A stretch of DNA of 34,750 bases from Lachnospiraceae bacterium (GCA_030524665.1 JAUNGL010000019.1:1-34750); one strand, 5' to 3'. Positions 15,447 through 23,585 are shown, counted from the first letter of the stretch. Program-made: numbers and translations. Notes: generated from the sequence alone by a model not told the origin.

Positions 15447-17354
15447 ATGGCGTTTCAATATTTAACCAATGCAGATTTGGAACAGGCGAGGACAGAGTAT
15501 TGTCAGATTCTTGCAGCGAATGGGATGGGACAGAAGACGGAAGTAATACCAGCAGCAGAAAGCTGCGGGCGGATTACCAGTCAGGCGGTTTATGCGCATA
15601 TCTGTGCGCCTCATTATCATGCAAGTGCGATGGATGGCATTGCGGTGGAGGCGAAGCGTACCTTCGGAGCGACAGAGACGACACCGGTACATTTGAAAAA
15701 GGATGAGTATGTAGTTGTAGATACCGGGGATCCGCTGCCGGAGGGCTGTGACGCAGTGGTTATGGTGGAAGATGTTGTGCAGGAGGCAGATGGGGTCTGT
15801 CTGTACGATGCAGCTGCACCGTGGCAGCATATCCGTCAGATTGGTGAAGATATCTGTGCGGGCGAAATGATTCTGGCATCCTATCAGAAAATAACACCGT
15901 CAGCGATCGGTGCAATGATTGCAGGAGGTGTTCTGACGGTGGAAGTCATTGCAAAGCCTGTGGTGGGTATTATTCCTACGGGAGATGAGATTATATTGCC
16001 TACTGAGAATCCGGCGCCTGGAGAGATTCTGGAGTTTAACGGTTCGATTTTTTCGGCAATGCTGAAGGAATGGGGGGCCAGCCCGCGGATCTATCCGATT
16101 GTACCGGATCGTTTTGAGGATATCAAGGCGATGGTGCAGAAGGCTGTTTCAGAATGCGACATGGTGATTCTGAATGCGGGGTCTTCGGCGGGACGTGAGG
16201 ATTACAGCTGTCAGGTGATCAGGGAACTGGGAGAGGTGCTTTATCATGGAATTGCGATGAAACCGGGAAAGCCTGCGATTCTGGGATATCAGGGTGCGAA
16301 GCCGATTCTGGGAGTGCCTGGCTATCCGGTATCAGGGATTATTGTCATTGAACAGATCCTGAAACCAGTCATCGATCAGTGGAACTGCAGCACGCCTGAA
16401 CAGCCTGTATATGAGGAAGCAGTGCTGTCCAGAACAGTGGTCTCAGGGCTGAAGTACCGGGAGTTCGTGAGGGTACGGCTGGGGTATGTGGGAGAACAGC
16501 TTGTGGCGTCACCTCTTGGCAGAGGCAGCGGGGTCATCAGCTCTTTTATGAAAGCGGACGGTATGCTGGAGATTCCTCAGGGAACAGAGGGGTATGAAGC
16601 CGGAAGCAAAATTCAGGTGCGGCTGCTGCGTCCGGCGGAGGAGCTGCGGCAGACGCTGGTGGCAATCGGAAGCCATGACCCGCTGCTCGATGAAGTGGCG
16701 GATATGATTCACAGAGAGAATCATGGGGTATTTATGAGTTCCTCCCATGTGGGATCGATGGGCGGCATCATGGCAGCCAGACGGCGGGAAAACCACGTGG
16801 CGGGCATCCATCTGTTGAATGAGGCAGACGGTACATACAATACGGCATTCCTGAAGAAGTATTTTCCGGGAGGCGGTGTTCGTCTGGTGGAATGTGTGGG
16901 AAGGACGCAGGGACTGATGGTTGCAGCAGGCAATCCGCTGGGGATTCACGGGATAGATGACCTGACAGACAGGGGAATCCGTTATGTGAACCGTCAGAAG
17001 GGCTCTGGGACACGTATTCTGATTGATTACCTGTGCAGGAAAAACGGGATCGACACGGGGAAAATTTACGGTTATGACAGAGAGGAATTTACCCACACTT
17101 CCGTGGCCGCCCAGATCATGTCGGGATCGGCAGATGCAGGGATGGGGATTTATTCGGCAGCCCGTCTGTACGGACTGGATTTCCTGCCCGTGTGTATGGA
17201 ACAGTATGATCTTCTGATACCGGACTATGCATGGGAAACGCCGATGGTTCAGCAATTGCTGGCTACACTGGCGAGTGAAGAGTTCCGGAACCGTCTGACG
17301 GCACTTGGCGGCTATGAGATTGGACAGCCGGGCAGGGTGCGTGAGAGGTTTTGA
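15447..17354 (+). CDS. MoeA fused to a C-terminal PBP-like domain
   Basis: 635 residues. Residues 1 to about 405 are MoeA-like (SAMDGIAVEA, IIPTGDEI, NAGSSAGREDYS, MKPGKPAILG), and about 415-635 are a PBP-like domain (VNRQKGSGTRILIDYL near 517 and SGSADAGMGIYSAARLYGLDF near 560). The latter is the same domain found in the regulator two genes upstream. The fusion may bind the oxyanion and deliver it to the MoeA active site. The ATG at 15447 has GGGGGA eight bases upstream and is preferred to a GTG at 15420. It ends one base before the flavoprotein gene. Fused MoeA proteins of this type are known in Clostridia; the division of labour with the neighbouring MoeA is not known. Confidence 0.88.
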   Translation: MAFQYLTNADLEQARTEYCQILAANGMGQKTEVIPAAESCGRITSQAVYAHICAPHYHASAMDGIAVEAKRTFGATETTPVHLKKDEYVVVDTGDPLPEGCDAVVMVEDVVQEADGVCLYDAAAPWQHIRQIGEDICAGEMILASYQKITPSAIGAMIAGGVLTVEVIAKPVVGIIPTGDEIILPTENPAPGEILEFNGSIFSAMLKEWGASPRIYPIVPDRFEDIKAMVQKAVSECDMVILNAGSSAGREDYSCQVIRELGEVLYHGIAMKPGKPAILGYQGAKPILGVPGYPVSGIIVIEQILKPVIDQWNCSTPEQPVYEEAVLSRTVVSGLKYREFVRVRLGYVGEQLVASPLGRGSGVISSFMKADGMLEIPQGTEGYEAGSKIQVRLLRPAEELRQTLVAIGSHDPLLDEVADMIHRENHGVFMSSSHVGSMGGIMAARRRENHVAGIHLLNEADGTYNTAFLKKYFPGGGVRLVECVGRTQGLMVAAGNPLGIHGIDDLTDRGIRYVNRQKGSGTRILIDYLCRKNGIDTGKIYGYDREEFTHTSVAAQIMSGSADAGMGIYSAARLYGLDFLPVCMEQYDLLIPDYAWETPMVQQLLATLASEEFRNRLTALGGYEIGQPGRVRERF

Positions 17355-17355
17355 C

Positions 17356-18846
17356 ATGTTCCGGTATGATGTATGCGTGATCGGAGGCGGGATTCTCGGA
17401 TGTATGGTGGCACGGGAACTGATGAAATATCGGGTGAAGGCTGTACTGGCAGAAAAAAGAGAGGATGTCTGTACCGGAATGACCAGAGCGAACACGGCCG
17501 TCGTATATGCCGGATACGATCACAAACCGGGGACTCTCAAAGGAAAGCTTTGTGCGGAGGCCAATCAGGACTTTGAGAGAATGTGCCGGGAACTGGAGGT
17601 ACCCATGAAGCGCTGCGGCTCCCTGATGGTCTGCTTCGGAGCGCGGGGAGAGCAGGTGCTGGAAAGGAAGCTGGCGGATGGCAGAAGGAATGGCGTACCG
17701 GGTCTGGCGATGCTGGATGGAGCCGCCGTGCTGGAAATGGAACCGAATCTGAGTCCGCAGGTACGAAAAGGGCTGTATGCACCGACGACAGGGACTGTGA
17801 ATCCGTGGGAGCTGGGGATTGCTGCTTTTGAGAATGCGCGGGACAATGGATGTGAGATGCGGCTTGGTGCGGAGGCAGTGGCTATCCGGCGTCAGGGAGA
17901 TGGGTTTGAGATAGAGCTTCTGGAAAATAATACGGTGAGTCAGGTAATCTGGGCGAAGGGAATCATGAATTGTGCGGGATTACATGCAGACACGGTTCGC
18001 GAAATGGTATTTCCGCCGAAGATACGTATTTTTACACAGAGGGCGGATTATCTTGTGTTTGATGATCAGCTTCAGGGCTTTCTGAATCATGTGATTTTTT
18101 ACGAACCGGAAGAAAAGGGAAAGGGGCTGACGCTGGTTCCTGCTGTGGATGGCAACATTCTCGCTGGAGCTTCGAAACAGGGCGGAGAAGACAGGGAATG
18201 TTTTAAGACAACGCCGGAAGGGCTGGCTTTTTTAAGTAAAATGTGCCGGGAGGCAGTTCCCGGGCTTCCCATGGATCAGGTGATCCGTAATTTTGGTTCC
18301 ATTCGCCCGAATCCGTTTGAGGTGGAGCCTGATGGGAGGGGCGGTTATCAGAAGAAGGACAGAAGGATCCGCAGTTTTGTCATCGAACAGGAGCGGGAAT
18401 GTCCGTCGATGATCAGTCTGATTGGTGTGAAAACGCCGGGGCTTACCTGCAGCGGTAAGCTTGCAGAATACACGGTCAGGAAGCTTTTGGATGCCATAGG
18501 CATGGCAGACTGGAAAAATGAAGCTTTTTGTCCAAAACGTCGGGGAATTCCCAAAATTGCACAGATGTCGTTTGAACAGCGCAGAAAACAGGCGAAGCAG
18601 AATCCGGATTATGGAAAAATCGTGTGCTGCTGCAGAAAGGTGACTGAGGGAGAGATACGTGAAGCGATACGGCGCGGAGCAGTTACGGTGGATGGAATCA
18701 AGCGGCGTTGCGGAGCAGGCATGGGACGCTGTCAGGGGGGCCGGTGCGAACAGAGGGTAGTGGAGCTTCTGGCAGAAGAGCTTTCCATCAGCCCTGGGCA
18801 GGTGAAGAAGGATGGGCCTGAGTCGTTTGTTTTCCGGTCCATATGA
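17356..18846 (+). CDS. GlpA-like FAD oxidoreductase with C-terminal [2Fe-2S] BFD domain
   Basis: 496 residues. The N-terminus has the FAD-binding VCVIGGGILGCMVARELM pattern. The DAO-type body follows, with PTTGTVNPWELGIAAFENA and the substrate-side region GSIRPNPFEVEP. Near residues 427-470 is a BFD-like [2Fe-2S] domain with cysteines in CCCRKV and RRCGAGMGRCQGGRC. This is the layout of anaerobic glycerol-3-phosphate dehydrogenase GlpA and its relatives. In many Firmicutes such a gene is followed by an FAD/NAD oxidoreductase and a DUF1667 protein; here the first follows but the second is absent. The ATG at 17356 comes one base after the fused moeA, so it is co-transcribed with the tungsten genes and may exchange electrons with that system (inference). 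A simple glycerol-3-phosphate role is the alternative. Confidence 0.8.
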   Translation: MFRYDVCVIGGGILGCMVARELMKYRVKAVLAEKREDVCTGMTRANTAVVYAGYDHKPGTLKGKLCAEANQDFERMCRELEVPMKRCGSLMVCFGARGEQVLERKLADGRRNGVPGLAMLDGAAVLEMEPNLSPQVRKGLYAPTTGTVNPWELGIAAFENARDNGCEMRLGAEAVAIRRQGDGFEIELLENNTVSQVIWAKGIMNCAGLHADTVREMVFPPKIRIFTQRADYLVFDDQLQGFLNHVIFYEPEEKGKGLTLVPAVDGNILAGASKQGGEDRECFKTTPEGLAFLSKMCREAVPGLPMDQVIRNFGSIRPNPFEVEPDGRGGYQKKDRRIRSFVIEQERECPSMISLIGVKTPGLTCSGKLAEYTVRKLLDAIGMADWKNEAFCPKRRGIPKIAQMSFEQRRKQAKQNPDYGKIVCCCRKVTEGEIREAIRRGAVTVDGIKRRCGAGMGRCQGGRCEQRVVELLAEELSISPGQVKKDGPESFVFRSI

Positions 18847-18876
18847 TTCGTACCCCGGCAGGCGGTGAATCATAAT

Positions 18877-18895
18877 TCCGGGATTTAAACCCGGA
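18877..18895 (+). repeat. Small hairpin between the two flavoprotein genes
   Basis: TCCGGG and CCCGGA flank a 7-base loop, directly before the ribosome site of the next gene. It may tune translation or mRNA stability; no T-run follows, so it is not a terminator. Confidence 0.4.
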
Positions 18896-18912
18896 TGGAA
18901 GGAGTCAGGATC

Positions 18913-19869
18913 ATGACAGTATGTGATGTTCTGATTGTCGGCGCAGGTGCGGCCGGAATGACAGCAGCCTGTGCAATATGGGAGAAAAACCCGGCATTGA
19001 AGGTGATACTGGCAGACAGGGCTGATAGTCCGGGAGGGATTTTGCTGCAGTGTATTCATCGCGGATTTGGGACAGGGTATTTCAGAGAAGAGCTGACCGG
19101 GCCTGAGTATGCAAAGCGGCTGGCGAAAAGGCTCAGGGACACGAAGGTAAGCCTTAGGATGAATACAGAGGTGGTTCAAATCAGTGCGGACAGGAGTGCC
19201 TGCGTCACAGGGCCGGATGGCTGGGAGGAGATCAGGTTTCAATGTCTGGTTCTGGCGACCGGGTGCCGGGAACGCGCGCCTGGCAGTCTGGGAATATGGG
19301 GAACCAGGCCCGCGGGAGTGTTTTGTGCCGGCCAGCTTCAGAAAATGATCAATCTGGGAAATTATGATCCCGGGGAGGAAGCGGTGATTCTGGGAAGCGG
19401 TGATATTGGACTGATACTGGCAAGAGGGCTTCTCCTTTGCGGGAAAGCAGTGAAACGTATTGTAGAAATCCAGCCTCAAAGTCCGGCTATGGTGCGAAAC
19501 CGTATCCAGTGTCTGGAAAAATATCACATTCCGCTTCAAGTCAACGCCACGGTAACAGAACTGCATGGGACTGGACGTCTCCGCGGAGTCACAGTTCACG
19601 ATTATAAGACCGGAACAGATGAATATATCACCTGTGATATGCTGGTAATAGCAGCAGGGCTGATTCCGGACAGAGCACTTCTGAATCACGTGGAATGGGA
19701 TGAAAAACCTCAGTGGCTTTATCTCTGCGGCAATTGTGAGTACATTCATCCGATTGTTGACAGCATTTCATTACAGGCGGAGCAAAAAAGTCTGGAGATT
19801 TTGCAATGTATAGAATCTTCCAATCTGCTTCTGGCTGAAAAATTTTTCAGGGAAAACGGTGCTGATTGA
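18913..19869 (+). CDS. FAD/NAD(P)-dependent oxidoreductase, GlpA partner type
   Basis: 318 residues with two dinucleotide-binding folds: VLIVGAGAAGMTAACAI at the N-terminus for FAD and AVILGSGDIGLILARGL near residue 157 for NAD(P). Between them is LVLATGCRERAPGSLGIWGT, typical of the protein that accompanies GlpA-like dehydrogenases in Firmicutes. It lacks the C-x-x-C redox pair of thioredoxin reductases. Many relatives are about 100 residues longer, so the C-terminus seems short. Start at 18913 is supported by GGAAGGAG eight bases upstream; an ATG at 18895 overlaps that site. Likely moves electrons between the neighbouring flavoprotein and NAD(P)H; a link to the aldehyde oxidoreductase is plausible but inferred from position. 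Confidence 0.78.
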   Translation: MTVCDVLIVGAGAAGMTAACAIWEKNPALKVILADRADSPGGILLQCIHRGFGTGYFREELTGPEYAKRLAKRLRDTKVSLRMNTEVVQISADRSACVTGPDGWEEIRFQCLVLATGCRERAPGSLGIWGTRPAGVFCAGQLQKMINLGNYDPGEEAVILGSGDIGLILARGLLLCGKAVKRIVEIQPQSPAMVRNRIQCLEKYHIPLQVNATVTELHGTGRLRGVTVHDYKTGTDEYITCDMLVIAAGLIPDRALLNHVEWDEKPQWLYLCGNCEYIHPIVDSISLQAEQKSLEILQCIESSNLLLAEKFFRENGAD

Positions 19870-19948
19870 GAAGGCTTAGCGCAAAGCCGGAGGTCTTCAG
19901 GCTGAATAAGCGAGAGGAAAAAGTTAACAGTTTGGAGGGAGCTTATTT

Positions 19949-20830
19949 ATGCAGATTGATCTTGGCAGTTTTATTGAGAAGGCGACCCCATTGCGGGTTT
20001 TATCTGTGATGGTGTCTCAGGATGGAGAGGTGATTGCGGAGCATAACTGGGATGAAAAGTGCCGCAGAAATATATATTCTGCGACCAAGAGCTTTACCTC
20101 TGCTGCGGTTGGAATCGCGCAGAAGGAGGGATTGCTGAGTATTGATGAAAAACTGACGGATGCGTTCCGGGATGATCTGCCGGAGCAGGTAAGCGAGAAC
20201 CTGAGTAAGGCAACCGTCCGGGATTTACTGACCATGTGCCTTGGCCAGAAGGAGGCTGCTCTGATGGGCGGGGTGCGTCCCTATTATAAGGAGAAAGACT
20301 GGGTGAAATTATCCCTGTCACTTCCGTTTGAATATGAGCCGGGAACTACGTTTCTCTATAATAATGCCGGGCCTTATCTTGCCGGGATTCTGGTACAGAG
20401 AAGGGCTGGCTGTGATCTGGCAGCTTATCTGACACCGCGGTTATTTGCGCCGCTGGGAATTCTCGGAACCATGTGGGAGCGGGATCCTATGGGGAATCAT
20501 TTCGGAGCGGGAGGCTTATGCCTGTGCATAGAGGAGCTTCACCGGTTTGGACTTCTGTATCTGCAGGATGGAAACTGGAATGGGAAGCAGCTCATACCGA
20601 AGGACTGGGTCAGGGAAAGTACCAGAAAGCAGGTGGACAACGGAACTCCGTATGGATATGGATATCTGTTCTGGGGAGACCAGCATGGCGTTTTCCGGGC
20701 GGATGGCAAATACAGTCAGCTGTCGATGATTATGCGGGAAAAAAATGCGGTTGTCTCTATGATGGCTGAATGCAGGGAAGGTGATGTCCTGAGGGAGGCT
20801 GTGTTTACGGAAATTTATCCGCAGTTGTAA
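19949..20830 (+). CDS. Serine hydrolase of the class C beta-lactamase fold
   Basis: 293 residues. The S44-A-T-K47 motif holds the catalytic Ser and Lys, and Y137-N-N gives the family Tyr motif; the third motif is weakly represented by the FRADGKYSQ region near residue 250. There is no signal peptide or membrane segment, so it is cytosolic and unlikely to be an antibiotic-resistance enzyme. Family members include esterases, peptidases and transacylases, and the substrate here is unknown. GGAGGG lies about nine bases before the ATG. It stands alone after the flavoprotein genes, with its own short upstream gap. Confidence 0.82.
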   Translation: MQIDLGSFIEKATPLRVLSVMVSQDGEVIAEHNWDEKCRRNIYSATKSFTSAAVGIAQKEGLLSIDEKLTDAFRDDLPEQVSENLSKATVRDLLTMCLGQKEAALMGGVRPYYKEKDWVKLSLSLPFEYEPGTTFLYNNAGPYLAGILVQRRAGCDLAAYLTPRLFAPLGILGTMWERDPMGNHFGAGGLCLCIEELHRFGLLYLQDGNWNGKQLIPKDWVRESTRKQVDNGTPYGYGYLFWGDQHGVFRADGKYSQLSMIMREKNAVVSMMAECREGDVLREAVFTEIYPQL

Positions 20831-20902
20831 ACGGCAGGACCAGCCCGGAGGTTTGTCTGAATCCGATATATAACGTAATTCCGCAGAAGAATTTATTTGA
20901 CA

Positions 20903-20956
20903 AAAAGAACCATATAAGATGCTCTATAGTAGAGAAGTATCTTATATGGTTCTTTT
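20903..20956. repeat. Perfect 18-bp inverted repeat
   Basis: AAAAGAACCATATAAGAT (20903-20920) and its exact reverse complement (20939-20956) flank an 18-base loop. The left end is A-rich and the right end T-rich, so it could be a bidirectional terminator after the serine hydrolase. A TTGACA directly in front (20897-20902) leaves open an operator or promoter-linked role. Confidence 0.65.
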
Positions 20957-21000
20957 GAAGGGAAATTTGATTGGAGAAGGCGGTAGTCCCGGGAGACAGA

Positions 21001-21143
21001 CTGCAGGTGCGGACGAAACAAGGTCTGGCATTTATCCATGTTGACAAAACAGATTATGTTACGGGAAGGGAATTTTGCGCAGAATACAGAAGAGTAAAGA
21101 GACATACAGGGAATGTCTCCGGAAATATAGAGCAGGAAGGTAG
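21001..21143 (+). pseudogene. Decayed HigB-like toxin remnant
   Basis: Two overlapping frames together resemble the C-terminal half of a HigB/Gp49-type mRNA interferase. The first reads LQVRTKQGLAFIHVDKTDYV from 21001. The second, from about 21048, includes GILRRIQKSKETYRECLRKY, like the family's GFVKKTQKTP plus a helix ending in KYRA, and stops at 21143. A frame change near 21048-21060 joins them. The position, directly before an XRE antitoxin-like gene, matches the higBA order. This is a pattern match by eye, with no intact start. Confidence 0.4.
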
Positions 21144-21146
21144 CGG

Positions 21147-21431
21147 ATGATGGGAAATCGTATGGATTATATCTATTTAGCAGATGATCAGGAAATATTA
21201 ATAGAAGTGATGCAGCAGAATACGCGGAAGGATGTGATTGAGCAGTATATCCGCTGCCGGAAGGCACTTGGAATCACGCAGGCGGAGCTTGCCAGGCGCG
21301 CAGGTGTACCAAGGTCCAATATCACCCGCTTTGAGAGCGGGTCCTACAATCCTTCCCTGGAGATGATGGTGAGGATCGCTGCTGCGCTTGGGATGAAGCT
21401 GCAGATCGGGCTTGTGGAAGGAGAAGCATAA
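21147..21431 (+). CDS. XRE-family HTH protein, HigA-like antitoxin
   Basis: 94 residues. A Cro/C1-type helix-turn-helix occupies about residues 34-87, with the core GITQAELARRAGVPRSNITR followed by FESGSYNPSLEMMVRIAAALG. The short N-terminal extension is typical of antitoxins of the HigA group. AGGAAGG lies six to nine bases before the paired ATGs at 21147 and 21150. The likely toxin gene in front is broken, so this may be an orphan antitoxin that still represses its own promoter. The 3' end overlaps a fragment of another gene by about 20 bases. Confidence 0.75.
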   Translation: MMGNRMDYIYLADDQEILIEVMQQNTRKDVIEQYIRCRKALGITQAELARRAGVPRSNITRFESGSYNPSLEMMVRIAAALGMKLQIGLVEGEA

Positions 21432-21669
21432 AGCCCTTGCTGGGTCAATACCAGTTCCAACAGTCAACGATTTTGTAAAAGCAATGCTGTTGGATGACAT
21501 CGATGCAATGAATGATTATATGAACCGTGTGGCGTTTGGCACCTTCAGCTATTTTGATACGGGATACAATCCTCTGAGAGAAGAGACGGAGCATCTTTAC
21601 CATGGGTTTGTTCCGGGGTTGATGGTAGAGCTGCAGGAAAGTTATTCCCCAGCAGCTATTTTCTGCTGA
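21412..21669 (+). pseudogene. Fragment of an AAA-ATPase/PD-(D/E)XK family protein
   Basis: An 85-codon frame whose middle part (VPTVNDFVKAMLLDDIDAMN, then FGTFSYFDTG and EHLYHGFVPGLMVELQESY) matches the linker before the PD-(D/E)XK domain of the AAA-ATPase-like proteins common in Lachnospiraceae. The ATPase part is absent upstream, and the nuclease part is cut off after QESY. The frame ends at an imperfect inverted repeat (21644-21674). Treat it as a relic, not a functional gene. Confidence 0.65.
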
Positions 21670-21744
21670 GGAATACTAAAAAATAAGGAAGGAATTAAAT
21701 CCTATAGTCAACTGACTCAAGAATAATTTCAATGGCAGTAAAAA

Positions 21745-22140
21745 TTATTCTCCAGCAGGGACTGGCTCAAATTTGTCCTGAAGACATTCTAAAGCAGGAA
21801 GCAGTTTACTAACGCCACAGGTAAAGAAGATGATACGAAGTACTTCGAATACTTCATCAAGTGTTGCACCGTTTTGCATTGCGAGATCTGCATGTACCTT
21901 TATTGTTGTTTCTGTACCAGTGGCCATGCCGATTGCCATTACAATAAGTTCACGATATTTTCTTGGAATTTCAACGTCGTTTTTATTACAGTTGAGATAT
22001 TGGTGGAGGAATGCATTAACCAGATTTGGGTCATTTGCCATAACTCTGTGTGAAGCCAGTAGGGATCCACCACGTGCTTCTTTCAGTTCTTCCAGTATCT
22101 TTTGAGAGCGTGTAAGTTTTTCAGCATTTTCTTGTTTCAT
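21745..22140 (-). CDS. Carboxymuconolactone decarboxylase-family protein lacking the Cys pair
   Basis: 131 residues of the CMD/AhpD-like fold. The family signature region reads GMATGTETTIKVHADLAMQN followed by GATLDEV (about residues 76-102). It keeps the His and the helix ending in GAT-x-DEV, but the C-x-x-C of peroxidatic AhpD-type members is missing, so thiol chemistry is unlikely. True decarboxylases of the family also lack it. It follows the carboxyltransferase gene after only 18 bases, downstream of the same LacI-type operators, so it probably acts in the same pathway. I chose the ATG at 22140, 12 bases after AGGAGG; the ATG at 22152 directly abuts that site. Confidence 0.78.
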   Translation of the reverse strand: MKQENAEKLTRSQKILEELKEARGGSLLASHRVMANDPNLVNAFLHQYLNCNKNDVEIPRKYRELIVMAIGMATGTETTIKVHADLAMQNGATLDEVFEVLRIIFFTCGVSKLLPALECLQDKFEPVPAGE

Positions 22141-22158
22141 GTTAAAACGCATCCTCCT

Positions 22159-23556
22159 TTACATGTGATATTTGAGTTTTAAGAATTCGGCTGCATACTG
22201 GGGGAACAGAGCATAGGTAAGAACATCTTCCTCTGTTTTGGCGAGAGCCCCCGCCTCTTTTTTGGCAGCTTCAAATCCTGGTTGTAACATATCAGCCGGC
22301 CTTGGGAAAGTTGGTTTCTCATCGCCGATCGCCTTTTTCATAAACTCTTCGGAAATAGGTCCTGGTGGACGTCCATACATACCTCGGCAGTAATCTTTCA
22401 TTTCCTTGCTGATCATTCCATAGCGTGATCCTGAGATCACATGGAAGGTTGCCTGTGCACCGCACATCTGACTGGAAGGGGTAGCAAGAGGAGGATACCC
22501 CATATCTGCACGTACCCGGGTAACTTCTGCGAGAACTTCAGGCAGACGATGTGACATATTCATGCCTTTTAACTGACTTTCCAGGTTGGACAGCATGCCT
22601 CCGGGAACTTGATGCTGGAGACATCCGACATCGACGCCAACCAGTTTTGTTTCGAAATCAGCATGATTTTTACGAACTGCAAGGAAACCATCATTTATGG
22701 GCTTGAACTGTGCAACATCAATTTGAGGATCCCGGGAAGTATCCTTCAGTGCGGTGATGAAGGTCTCGACTGGTGGATGGGCTGTTCCAAGGGACATGGA
22801 AGATACACATACATCCAGCCCGTCTACTCCGGCACGTATGGCTTCCCAGTAGGCCATCTCGGCCATACCTCCGGTACAATGGCAGTGAAGATGGATGGGA
22901 ACACTGACAGCTGCTTTCAATGCAGACACCAGTTCATAGGCTACACCAGGAGCCATAAGTCCGGCCATATCTTCAATATGGAGGAGATCAACGCCCATTT
23001 TAACCTGATTTTTGGCATCCTCTACAAACTGTTCAATGGTGTGGAAAGGGCTGATATTGTACTGAATTGATCCTTCCAGTTTCTTCCCAGCCTTTTTCAC
23101 TGCTTGAAAAGCGGTCTCGCAATTTCGTAGATCGGATAAAGCGTCAAAGATTAAAAATATATCAATGCCGGCTTCAGCAGCTTTTTCTACAAATTTTTCA
23201 ACAATATCGTCAGGATAGGCCTTGTATCCGACCAAATTCTGTCCTCTCAATACCATTTTCAGGGGTGTTTTTGTCACGTATTTTTTAAAAGTGCGAATTC
23301 TTTCCCATGGATCTTCTTTTAAAAAACGAACTGCTACATCAAAAGTTGCTCCGCCCCACATTTCCATGCTCTCAAAACCAACATTGTCCATAGCAGATAA
23401 AAGAGGAATCATTTCTTCTGTGGTCATCCGCGTGGCAAATAAGGACTGCTGACCGTCACGGAAATCAACGCTGTTAAATTTAACTGGCTTTCCTGCACCG
23501 ATAAAATCTGTTGCTCCATGTCCGGCAGGAAGAGAGTTTTTCTTTTTCCAGAACAT
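22159..23556 (-). CDS. Biotin-dependent carboxyltransferase subunit (OadA/PycB type) without biotin domain
   Basis: 465 residues of the HMGL-like barrel family. Metal and substrate motifs are SVDFRDGQQS near residue 29-38, VLRGQNLVGY near 101-110, VPIHLHCHCTGGM with the metal-binding His pair near 220, and QHQVPGGMLSNLESQL, followed by TPSSQMCGAQ. These identify the carboxyltransferase of oxaloacetate decarboxylase or pyruvate carboxylase. The protein ends before any biotinyl domain and has no MKM motif, so it must use a separate carrier; none is in the window. Transcription starts from a promoter carrying two LacI-type operators. Likely role: conversion between pyruvate and oxaloacetate (or an analogue) in the regulon. 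Start chosen for AAAGGAA eight bases upstream. Confidence 0.87.
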   Translation of the reverse strand: MFWKKKNSLPAGHGATDFIGAGKPVKFNSVDFRDGQQSLFATRMTTEEMIPLLSAMDNVGFESMEMWGGATFDVAVRFLKEDPWERIRTFKKYVTKTPLKMVLRGQNLVGYKAYPDDIVEKFVEKAAEAGIDIFLIFDALSDLRNCETAFQAVKKAGKKLEGSIQYNISPFHTIEQFVEDAKNQVKMGVDLLHIEDMAGLMAPGVAYELVSALKAAVSVPIHLHCHCTGGMAEMAYWEAIRAGVDGLDVCVSSMSLGTAHPPVETFITALKDTSRDPQIDVAQFKPINDGFLAVRKNHADFETKLVGVDVGCLQHQVPGGMLSNLESQLKGMNMSHRLPEVLAEVTRVRADMGYPPLATPSSQMCGAQATFHVISGSRYGMISKEMKDYCRGMYGRPPGPISEEFMKKAIGDEKPTFPRPADMLQPGFEAAKKEAGALAKTEEDVLTYALFPQYAAEFLKLKYHM

Positions 23557-23585
23557 AGTTATAATTCCTTTCGATTAGTTTGTAT

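Noticed and set aside
18232..19749. A 505-codon open frame on the minus strand opposite the two flavoprotein genes
   Set aside because: It is antisense to two well-supported flavoprotein genes, has no recognisable domain, and spans their intergenic region. It is a codon-bias shadow.
19949..20830. Antibiotic-resistance beta-lactamase
   Set aside because: The protein has the SxxK and YxN motifs but no export signal, and the class is dominated by esterase- and peptidase-like hydrolases.
20897..20930. TTGACA followed by TATAGT as a promoter at the inverted repeat
   Set aside because: The spacer is 22 bases, too long for a normal promoter, and no -10 is found at 16-18 bases.
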